Positions 36,003 through 46,146 of a stretch of DNA of 64,000 nt are shown piece after piece. How positions within the stretch are numbered: position 1 is the first letter of the stretch; each line of letters starts with the position of its first letter. The DNA comes from Pratylenchus scribneri (Eukaryota > Nematoda > Chromadorea > Rhabditida > Pratylenchidae): assembly GCA_030063045.1 (NCBI GenBank), contig JAQSEB010000110.1, positions 992,001 to 1,056,000 of the forward strand. The letters are read 5' to 3'. The notes under the pieces were generated by a model. The model had not been told where the DNA came from. It saw only the letters and a list, made by a program, of their open reading frames with translations, and made no database searches. A program made the position numbers and the translations under genes.

Positions 36003-39000
36003 TCACCATTGCTTTTTGTTGTAAGCATCCAGCGAAATTTGGCCAGCGCCATGGGCCGAAATGAGCGAAAGGGCGCCAACCACGGAGAGAGTTTGGAAAA
36101 AATCGAATTTGGAATATTCCCGATAAGGATGGTTGGCTGCCATTCGCCACCAGGCATTCAAAGTCTGCGTGAAAAAAAGGTAATATTGTCGTTCGTACCC
36201 CACATTTTTTCCAAAAATTTTTTTTTATTTCATTTTTGGTTAAAAACATGTATTTAGGAGTTTTTGATGATGGAGAATAAGAATTTGGCATTAGTTTTTC
36301 ATTAGCTATAGTGGCTGAACCGTTATCGGTTTAGAAACCGGTTTCGAAAAATCGAATTTTGGTATTTTGGATCATATTATATATCATTCGACCCGCCTTG
36401 ACGAGCAAAGAAGGAATTCTTTCATTTATTTCACATAAAACCCATAAATAAAAAAGTTATGGCCAATTAAATTCCATAAGGTGCTTTTGTAAGCTGCATG
36501 ACTAAAATGGCCATAACTTTTTTATTTATGGGTTTTATGTGAAATAAATGAAAGAATTCCTTCTTTGCTCGTCAAGGCGCGTCGAATGATATATAATATG
36601 ATCCAAAATACCAAAATTCGATTTTTCGAAACCGGTTTCTAAACCGATAACGGTTCAGCCACTATAGCTAATGAAAAACGAATGCCAAATTCTTATTCTC
36701 CATCATCAAAAACCCCTAAATACATCTTTTTAACTTAAAATAAAATAAAAAAAAATTTTTTGGAAAAAATGTGGGGTACGAACGACAATATTAACGAAAA
36801 AAATTCAAATTTATAATTTTTCAATATTTTAAAATTATTTTCAATGAATTTTAAAATTATATTTTTCCAAAATTCAAATGAAATATTTCCTTATAAATAA
36901 TGCTGACCACATTGACGAAAGAAAGCCAAACAGCGAGTACCAATGCTGATGGCCGTGCCTTGTAGCCGATGATGACCAAAAACATTGGCACAAATGCGGC
37001 ACCCAATTCAATCTATGGACGGGGGCAAAAATGAGTGTAAAATTACAATTAAAGAAATTTTAATTATTTACTTTTCATTTTCAATAAAGATTTTATAAAG
37101 TAAATAAAAATAATTAAATAATATTTTAATAATTTTTGTGGTTGCTAATTTTGGTTGGTCATAATCATAATGCTTGTGGAAATTCAGAAAATAAGGGTTT
37201 CTTTTAACTGGAAAATTTAAGATACTAAATTAATAAATTTTTCTATTAATTTAGATATGGAATATGGATAAAAAGATTGTCAAATTTTAACAGAAAAAAT
37301 ACTATTTTTCTATAAAATTTATTATGACTTTTTCGAATTTTTCCCCTCTATAAATTATGGCCCTATTTTTTTTGTACCATTCGAAGGGGATTTGTGGGAT
37401 CCCAACGCAAAAGCGAAAGAAACATGAATGGAATGAGCACTCGGCCGGCAAGCAACAATGTTCGGGTGTGTTTATCCGAGGGAACCTTTGGCTCTGGGAC
37501 TCCATTTGTAATGAATTGAGGCTCTCCATTTGGTTGTGGATCTGTCCGAGTTTCGGCCATCAAAAGGAAAAGGCCGCCAAGGATTGAGAAATTTCTGGAA
37601 AATATTAAAGTAATAATTTTTAAAAATTAAAAAATAATTTTTTTTCAATATTTCTTGTATAAATTAGAGTAAAAATAAATACTTATCAAAAGAAGCCATT
37701 TTACCATTCTAACCCATAAGAAAATTTGAATGGAATGATTAAATAAATTCACCATAAAATTATTATGAATAATTGAATAGACAAAAGTTGGAAATAATTC
37801 TCTTCCTTCCCTCCCCTTTGTGAATTGATTGGATCAATTTAATTATTATAATAATGCTTCAAATAGACGCTGCTTAAAAGTTATAAATATTTTGATAATT
37901 TAATTTTTAAAATAATTTATTTAAGTAAATTTTGTCAACAATTAATTCGGCTCTATTTGTAGAAAAGTAGGGAAAACTCACAGCATTTGGATTTGGACAT
38001 TTTAATTTTACTTTCTTCCTTTTGAAGGTAATTTAAAATTGTGGAACTTTGGTGGATTAATGGAAAATTATTTGGAAATTTAACAGCTTTGATATTAGTG
38101 TAATAAGCAAAAGATATGGCATTATAAAAAAGCCGAATTTATTCACATTTTATATTTTTTTATTTCCTAAAAATGCCAATTATTCATCCCAAAATAATCT
38201 CGGGCTATTTTACAAGAACTCACACAGCCAAATAGCGCATATCCAAATGATAATGATACAGTATGGAATGGTAGATGATCACGTGGCCAACATGATGCAA
38301 GAGGACAATATGGCACGACGAAGGAGTAGAATGGCAATGCATGGCAAAATTTGGCCTAAAACACTGAAAGCGATGAGACTATGTGCGGGCATCCAATTTG
38401 GGGAATTGGCCCATGCCGATGAGATGAACATATGTTGATCCTATGAAGTGGACAAAAATGTACTCATTTTATCATTTTCTAATTTAAAAATTTTATTTTA
38501 ATTTATTTTAATTATTTTTGTGAAGACGGCCAATTTGTGATTTACTCTTCCATTTTTTATCCAAAATTTATAATAAATATTGGCAAAATTTTTGATGTGT
38601 TTCACTCATTTAATGGGCATCTTTTTTTCTTAAAATTCTAGCATTTTGCACAATACATTATTTTTGATAAAAAATGTCAAATAAATATTCAATATTTAAA
38701 AATGGCTTTTTTAGAAATTTAAGATTTAAATAAAATTTTATTACCCAATTTTCTATTTCAATTTTTACTTATTTTTAATTTTTATTAAATTCTTTTTGTA
38801 TTTATGTTCTTTATTTGATTTACTCTTCCATTTTTAATTGCGAATTTAGAATAAATTTTGACGAAATTTTCGATGAGTTTCCTTCCTAAATTGGAATACT
38901 TTTTCTAAAAATACTAAATTTTGCGCAATATTATTACTTTTTGGAAATGTTAACTAAATATTCAACAATTTAAAAATGACTTTCATGATTTTAGATTTAA

Positions 39001-39796
39001 TAAAATTTTATTATCTTATTTTTCAATTTCAATTTTTTTTATTTATTTTTAATTTTTATTAAAATTCATATTTGTCGTAAAATTTTTTCCATTTTGGATT
39101 TTACTCACCCATTTTTGATTGTGAATTTAGAATTGGCGAAATTTTCAATGAGTTTCCTTCCTAAATGGGCATCATTTTTTCTCAAAATTCTAGCATTTTA
39201 CAAATATATTATTTTTGATAAAAAATGGTAATTAAATATTCAAAAATTTTAAAAACGGCTTTTGATGATTTTAAATTTAAATATAATTATCAAATTTTTA
39301 AATCTTTAATTTTGTTAAAATATTAGGTAAAAATTAAAAAATCCAATTTCTATGATGTAATTTATGAGGGGATAAGAGTAAATTTCTTTTTATGTATATA
39401 AAATTAATTATTTTAGAAGATAGAGAGAGTAATATTTTGTAAAAAAAATTGATTAAATAATTTTTTGATTTTTATTTTTGATTTCAAATATTTTAAAACG
39501 ATCTTAGAAGGTTCATTTAATTTTAATTCAAGCTTTTAATTGAATTTATGAAAAAATTTAATGAAAAATTTGATGAGTTCAATTTAATAAATGGGCTCTT
39601 TTTTTAAAACATTTAATTTATAAAGAAAATTAAAATTTTACAACTCATAAAATTAATTTAAATTATTTCGATTTTTAATTAAATTTAAAAATTTTACCTT
39701 CCATTGCATTGCTACCCGAATGCCATCGTCTATGAACAGGCCAAGAAGACAAATTCGGGCTATTGGCACCAGAAATCGTTGATAATTCTCCAGTAT
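36003..39796 (-). CDS. sft-4: SURF4 (surfeit locus 4) cargo receptor, N-terminus not found, one frameshift
   Basis: SURF4 is a multispan ER-Golgi receptor that loads soluble cargo into COPII vesicles. Exons read leftwards: 39698-39796 (LARICLL-type RFLVPIARICLLGLFIDDGI), 38224-38440 (SPNWMPAHSLIAFSVLGQIL, HLDMRYLA), 37378-37594 (NFSILGGLFLLMAETRTD, TLLLAGRVLIPFMFLSLLRW), 36908-37012 (GAAFVPMFLVIIGYKARPSA), 36003-36164 (YSKFDFFQTLSVVGALSLIS, ending NKKQW). The dibasic tail near the C-terminus matches SURF4's ER-retrieval end. The 38224-38440 exon is one base short: at about 38278 the frame goes from LSSCIMLAT to VIIYHSILYHYH, so either a real frameshift or a sequence error. The first exon(s) before 39796 were not found. 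The 36908 donor is the weak GTCAGC. Confidence 0.8.
36179..36795. mobile_element. Near-perfect foldback element, 617 bp, in the last SURF4 intron
   Basis: Arms of about 290 bp pair across a short centre near 36480. Ends are GGTAATATTGTCGTTCGTAC and its inverse (GTACGAACGACAATATTAAC). Flanks are GAAAAAAA at 36171-36178 and 36796-36803. Arms include ACCGTTATCGGTTTAG, GAAACCGGTTTCGAAA and the shared core (TTGACGAGC, GTCGAATG, ATATATAA). It lies seven bases from the SURF4 exon at 36164, so one flanking copy forms that intron's polypyrimidine tract (minus strand TTTTTTTC). Confidence 0.8.
38500..39300. repeat. Three tandem 240-300 bp copies in a SURF4 intron
   Basis: Each copy runs: TTTACTC(T/A)(T/C)CCATTTTT, then AAATTTAGAAT or similar, GATGAGTTT, CTAAAT(G/T)GG, TCTAGCATTTT, TATTATTTTTGATAAAAAATG, ATATTCAA and a final ATGGCTTTT. 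Starts near 38540, 38815 and 39100. Diverged, so an old duplication. Confidence 0.6.
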
Positions 39797-41306
39797 CTTT
39801 AATTTTTTTTAACGAATTTTAAAATTTTATTTTACCCATAACTTTGTTCCAAAAAATTGTTTTTTCTTGAGAAATGTTTCCATTTTCTATTTTTAATTTA
39901 AATTTATGTATATGAATCTAGAAAATGCAAAAATTCATAAAATTAATGTATAATAAATAAAAAGGAAAAATTTGTCCGGAGATATTGCGTTGATAAAATA
40001 ATATTTTTGTCACTATTAAATATACTAATACATTATTGCTTAATTAAAAAATCTGTTTGGAATGAATATTTAAAAAGAAAAAATCCATTAATTATAATAT
40101 AAAGCATTAAGAGTTAATGTCCAATTTTAATTAAAAATCAAAAAAAAAAAACAATTTAAAAATCTATTTTCTTGAATATCAGAACTGAATACATTTTTAA
40201 TACAGAATTGAAAAATATAAATACGCGCTCTTAAAAAATATAGAATTAATTGATTTAGAAAATGGAATTTTGTAACAAGTTAATTGACCGAAATACCGCA
40301 GAATGTCTCACTGGTCAGTTAAATAAAATGTTCTCATCAGATTCAAAAACAAGCCTGTGCCTGTGTGCCGTATTAGAAGCGCGCGAAATTTGATGGATGT
40401 TAATGCACTACAACAAAGAAAATAAGAAATAATTTAATTCGAAGGGTCCAATTAATTGAATGAAGATGAGCGGACCAAATTTAAACTGGGCTGCCCCCTC
40501 CTAATTAATTATTTAGTAAATTTTTAAACAATTCTGAGTTATTTGGAGGGAATAGACAATAAAGAAATGAAAGATGGAATGAAGATTCGGGGCCAGTTTT
40601 AGAATGGGCTGCCGCTCATTATTTGTGTTTATTAGTAAATTTTTTAAACAATTTAGAATTGTTTTGACTAGAAAAGACAACGATTAGGAAGTGAATGTTT
40701 AAGTGGAACATAGGAACCGTTAGTCAGCTGATTGTTTTTGCCAATTAACAAACAAATTAGTAATTGTGAGATCGCTCATTATTGAAATTGTTTTTGAAAA
40801 ATTTAATTATTTTAAAGTGTTGTTGTCTGAATTCCATAATTAATGAAAGCATTTTAGTAATGAGAATGATATTTCATTATTTAAATGGACACAATTCCAT
40901 TTAAACTAGTTTATCTTATTTTAGGATTTATTTAAAACTTCTCTCCAGCAGCCTAGAGTCATTTTGTAACGAATTTCAAAATAATTTTATACCAATTATT
41001 TTGATTTAAGCAATAAGTAAAACATTTTTTTAAAATAATTATTAGGAAAAATATAGTTGGTTAAGATGAAACACATTTTATTTAGTTGGGGTGAAACACA
41101 TTTATTTAGCTGGGGAAACAAATTTTAATTGGTAAAATACATTTTAATTAGTGAAACAGATTTTTGTGAGATGCACAAAATAAATAGATATAGAACCAAC
41201 TCAAGAAAATGCTTATTAATACATAATCAAATAATTAAAATTGATATCTTTTTTTTTATTTTTTCTAGAAATTATTCTAAATATCCACTCGTTTATTCAG
41301 CTAAAA
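39797..41306. other. Intergenic; expected site of missing SURF4 5' exons
   Basis: The minus strand was scanned for an N-terminal SURF4 exon and none stood out. Around 40430-40690 a short motif (AATTCTGAGTTATTT / AATTTAGAATTGTTTT context) appears twice, suggesting a small diverged duplication. Confidence 0.3.
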
Positions 41307-41658
41307 ATGAACAGCTTTTTGCCATTCACTTTTTTCTTTGTCACCGTGTTTATTGCTTTCATTGACTTTAAATCAACGATGGCCGATCCAAGTGAATTTT
41401 CAAATATTTATCCATTATTCAATTTCCCGTTCCACAGTTCAACCATGGAATACTGATGTTCACGAATTATTGGAGATAAACGAGGCTGAACCCCATCATT
41501 TTGAACGAATCCGTCGCCATGGTTGCTGCGATTGCGACTGCGGCTGCGGTTGTCGTTGCTGCTGGGGAGGATGCGGCTGTTGCTGTGGCCGCAAAAAGAG
41601 ACAAGCATTGGAGGCAATGGGCATTGTTTTCAATCCGATGTCAGAACGAGAGTTGTGA
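41307..41658 (+). CDS. Secreted Cys/Gly-rich peptide with RKKR site
   Basis: Exon 1 (41307-41391) encodes a signal peptide (MNSFLPFTFFFVTVFIAFID). A 46-bp intron (GTGAAT to CCACAG) joins exon 2 (41438-41658) in phase, giving 101 residues. The mature part is acidic (DVHELLEINEAEPHHFERI), then a dense block CCDCDCGCGCRCCWGGCGCC with 13 cysteines in total, directly followed by GRKKRQ, a furin-type dibasic site, and a short tail ending SEREL. The Cys/Gly block could be metal-binding or heavily cross-linked, as in some nematode secreted or cuticle-associated proteins. Without the intron the signal peptide frame stops at TMEY, so splicing is required. Family not named. Confidence 0.68.
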
Positions 41659-42338
41659 AAAAGCAACGAGATGCGAAAAAATCGGCAGTTCTGTGAAATG
41701 TTATTTGTACGAATTTTTACCAAAATGAAATACTATTGATTAATGGATGACTAAAAAAATTCGAATTTAATTTCGCTCTTATTATATAATTTCGCTTTTA
41801 CATTTTTATTAGAAATTTTGCAAAATAAATTGCTAGTTTTTATATTTTTGATTTAAAGATATTTTTAGATATATATATATTCGGCTTATTTTTAAACAAT
41901 TTGTTCATCATTTGCACCTGCATTAATGTCACTGAAGTTTAGAATAGATAAAAAAATAGAATAAATTAATAATATCCTTAAATTTTTTAATAAATTTAAA
42001 TATCAATTCAATTATCTAGACCAAAGCAACCAAACATAAAAATGAAATAATTAATTCAATTTTACATTGACTTTGTCCTATGAAGACAAAAAAATGAAAA
42101 AAAATTTTTATACAATCAAATTTATTTCTTTCCTAAATAAATACTTAGACCTATGGTCTTTTGAGAATAAAATAATGGAAAACATTTTAATAGAATCATT
42201 ATTTTTATAGGAATATTAGGAAAATAAATCGAAAAATAGATAATAATTCAATTATCGAACAAATTTTGGTCAGACCAGAAAAAGAAAGAATTTTAATAAA
42301 AATTAAATATAAAAATTCCTAAAAAATATTCCATATTA
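41659..42338. other. Intergenic, very AT-rich
   Basis: No gene or repeat recognised. Confidence 0.3.
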
Positions 42339-43142
42339 GCCGAACAATGCCTTGCTGAACAAATTTAGTGCCAATATCCGTAAAATTGGAGAATATGTCG
42401 GCAGAACCAGCTGAAAATTCGCCGCCATGGATAATCACAAAAACTGGATGCTTTTTCTAAAAAATAATTATTTAAAATTATTTAATGAATTATTCCTATG
42501 TTAAACCATTCTATTAATTGGTGCAAAAATATTCAAAATGAGGCAATCTTCAGTGAAATTTCCAATAAAATCTCCAGATTGATCCATTGCTGCAGTGTGT
42601 GGATAGCATCCATTTCTTTGATTTGTCACATTTAAAATGTCATCCCATTTTTCTGTTTCATGCGGTTTCTTAAAATGGATTATTAAATATCATTTAATTC
42701 ATTTAAAAAGACTTCGAAACGATATTTTCCTAGTGGAGGTCGAGCATATGGAATGCCGAAGAAAACATCAATACTCCCATTGAGGGCATTGAATCCTTGA
42801 ACATCGCCATATTTTGTCCGAACAACCGGCTCTAAAAGAAAAAAATTAAAAAAATAAAATTTTATTTAATATTTTCAAAAAAGATAATTTTTTTAACAAG
42901 GAAGAATTTTAAATTAATTTAAGTACAATTAGATAAAAATATTTTTATTAATAAATATAGCCTAATTTTTATGGCTCAAATTGTTACGATTTTTTTGGAC
43001 ACAATAATTTCATTTAAAAACAAATAATTTTAAAAGTATATTAATATTATTTTTTACCTTGATTCAAATCAATATCATTTCCATAAATATGATAATTGAA
43101 TAAAATTGTTGAAATTGAAATAAAAATTAGGAAATAATTCAT
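42339..43142 (-). pseudogene. Carboxylesterase type B 5' fragment (copy 2)
   Basis: Exons: 43058-43142 (signal peptide, near-identical to copy 1), 42713-42831 (FGIPYARPPLGKYRFE), 42507-42668 (EKWDDILNVTNQRNGCYPH, TAAMDQSGDFIGNFTEDC), 42339-42456 (HPVFVIIHGGEFSAGSAD, TKFVQQGIV). The first three exons are intact and in phase, unlike copy 1. After GIV the sequence diverges (RLIWNIF then stop), so the nucleophile (GESAG), acid and histidine regions are absent. As it stands it encodes only a secreted N-terminal stub. The oxyanion-hole HGG is kept here, while copy 1 has HGS. Confidence 0.68.
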
Positions 43143-45846
43143 TATGTAATTATTCTAGAAATTGGGAAAAAATTGACAATTTTATTATAATATGAACTTT
43201 TATGTAGCAGGATTTCTTTTATATGAGTCCAACCAAAGAGACACACCCAGAGAGGAGACAAAAATCGTGGGGTATTTTGTAAGATAAATTTGTATTTTGT
43301 AAGATAAAAATTTATAAAATCAGAAATAAGCCGAATAATAATTTCATCAGAATTGATTCTTTCCTTTTGATAGATTAATCCCATACAATGAAATAAAATT
43401 TTGATAATTTAAGTCAAATTTTTGTCTATTTATATTTTGTAGATAAAATTGTTCAAATTATGCGTTATTCCATAATTATTTACTATTTATAGTATGTAGA
43501 AAGTAGATTAAAGACTCGTCAAGATAAGAAATTGTTTTATTCACTTCCTGTGATTTATTTATTTGTTTAAATTAGCTAAATATTAAATCATTTCTGCCTA
43601 ATTTGTTTTGAATTATATTTGGCCTAGACTCTGGGATGGAAAGTTGGCTTATTCAACCAAGAATCAACAACCGCAATATTTACATTTAGGATTGACAAAA
43701 AATGAGTTTGACCTTTTATATTTCCAACAAATTTCGGAAATACTTATGAGTGGAGAAGAATGAATGGGAAGAATGAGAAAAAAAATTAAATGTCAGCAGA
43801 ACAGAGAAGTGAATAAAATAAAAGGATTAATATTTTTATTTCGCATATATTATTAAAGTTATAAAATTTCAAATTATTTTAAAAGTAATTCAAAAATTCA
43901 AATTTTAAAATTTGGCTTGATCTATAATAATTAATAATATCTGCATTTTTCATATGAATACATTTATTATTATTTTTTAGAATTTTAATTTTAATTAGCA
44001 TCAGTAAATTTTAATAATATTCTCTTTGTACATATATTAAATTAGATGAAAAAAATTTAAAAAAAAATAAATATATTTTTAAGTTAAAAAAATTATTCCC
44101 CATTTTCCCATAATTTTCCATTTCTCCTTCTAATCTTGACCACAAATCTCATACTCATTTTCCTTTTGTTCATGGCTCACATCACAGCAAAAGCAGACCA
44201 TTTTTCCCATCCAATTATTTACGGCCTAAACCCACAGAATTATTAATTGGACCAACGGCGAAGGGGAAATGGGTTCAGCCCCCGAAGGGACCTTTGAGTG
44301 CATAAAAAGGGCTGATGAAAATATGGAGAAAATGGGGGAGGAGACATGGAGGGAAAGGGAAAGAGATTGGATTGATTTGGGCAAATTGGGCAAATTGGAC
44401 GGGGAAAGGGGGGAAAGTGTGCCGTCGATTTTCATTCATCCGCGTTCCGCGCGCCCCGCAGGTGAATCCCCTACTGAAATGGATGGGTCAATTGGCCGAC
44501 TCCGCCAGCAATAGAGATTGGACTTGTCCAATTAGAGGATAAAATATGGAGAATATCTGTTGGCCTCCACTCTTCTCCTCCTTTTAATTCTTTACTGCGT
44601 AATTTTTTTCAATTTATGTAACAATTTCTAAAGAAGATGAACATTTTATGTGGTCAATGTTTAATTTAAATACATTATTTTTGGCTTATTTAGAGACGGA
44701 AAAAGAAAAATAAATTTTTCTTGATATGCAAATTTCCAAAAAAATTGATAAAATTTTTAAAAAATCCAAAAAATCACTTTTTTACTTTAAAAAGTTTTAA
44801 CACCACCTGAGATGCCTTCAGGCATTTACCTAATTTTCTTCGAAATTTATAATTTAAATTGGGGGAATAAAATAATATTAAAAATTCACTTTTTTTCCTT
44901 AAAAATGCACGCCAAAGACTAAAAAAATTTAATAAATAATGCAAAATGCATGCCCAATGGTCTCTAATAATTTGCTACAACTGCATTCTCATTAATTTTG
45001 TGTGCTATAACCTGTAAGGCAAAAAAGGGAAAAATGGCCGGAGTTTAATCCTTTGACCTTCATTAGATTATGACATTCTCATTCTCCCCCAATTCACCTC
45101 GTTCTATTATATTTTCCCATCCCCAGTCCCCACCACAATTTATCCCAAAGATCCAAAGGCAAACGTCATCCGTCACTCAGTTCATTTGACTACTTTTCCT
45201 TTTCATTTCAAATTTTTCCATTTTTAAAATACCACATTTGTCTACTTCATTTCCTTAATAATTTAATCCAAAATGTCTTTAGTTCATTTTTAGGACTTGC
45301 CATTTTGTAGGAGGGTCAACGGTCAATGACAATGGCAACTCTTTGCATTTTTTTCTCACTTTTTTCAATCTTATTTTTGGCAACCTTTTTGATCATTTGT
45401 CAAAATTGTGGTCATTTCTCCTTTCTACCTTTCATTTCTCTTTAGCCATTAAGCTTCTTGTCATTGTTTTTGTGACATTTTTGAAAGAGTAGCCAATTGC
45501 AATTTTGAAAATGATTTTAAGTCCACACATCAATTTGACGGACAAACCCTCTTGACCAAAAGACTTTTCCTTTTCCTTTTACCGCCAACGTCAAACTTTG
45601 AAGCACACTTCAAAATTTGACACTGGTCATTCACATTCACAATGGTCATTTTCTAGTGGCCACCTATCTCATAACACTCCTAAAAGTCAACTATTTCCTC
45701 TCCAAGCTTTCACAAAAACTTACTTTTTCCCTTTATAAGACTCAAATTTTAAAAGCCTAAAAGTCTACCCAACATTTCCGGCCCTCTTTTTTGGTAATTT
45801 CTCCAAATTTTTCGGTGCAAAAATGTACACATTTCATGATAACTAA
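43143..45846. other. Long gene-free stretch
   Basis: 43143-43375 belongs to the segmental duplication with 15839-16060. A short block at 44085-44155 matches 27505-27580. Around 44220-44530 composition is GC-richer, with overlapping short frames that lack motifs. The rest shows no gene. Confidence 0.4.
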
Positions 45847-45855
45847 CTTCAGTAA

Positions 45856-46137
45856 GAGTAATAGTTTTTTTACACGAAAAAGCATTTTTTTTTACACGAA
45901 ACTTTTCGTGTCGAAAAATAATTAATTTTTAAGGCCATATAACTTAGCCCTAACTAGGGGTTCAGGGCTAGGGTTAGGTTCAGGGCAGGCATGGGATTAG
46001 GGGCTAAGGGCTAGGGGCTATGCAATCTTAAAGAAGTCTGCTTTGGCCAAGTTATATGGCCACAAAAAATTAGTTATTTTTCGACACGAAAAGTTTCGTG
46101 TAAAAAAATGTTTTTTCGTGTAAAAAAATTAGTATCC
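45856..46137. mobile_element. Foldback element with 9-bp duplication and telomere-like core
   Basis: CTTCAGTAA at 45847-45855 and 46138-46146 is a perfect 9-bp target duplication. Arms pair TTTTTTTACACGAAAAA, TTTACACGAAACTTTTCGTG, TCGAAAAATAA and GGCCATATAACTT. The centre is G-rich with GGGCTAGGGTTAGG, GGGCTAAGGGCTAGGGG and similar. A 9-bp duplication suggests Mutator-like; there is no transposase. Confidence 0.78.
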
Positions 46138-46146
46138 CTTCAGTAA

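Noticed and set aside
44226..44542. Overlapping short frames in a GC-richer block
   Set aside because: No splice sites, leader or motifs; low-complexity Glu/Arg/Gly composition on one strand and Ser/Pro/Leu on the other.
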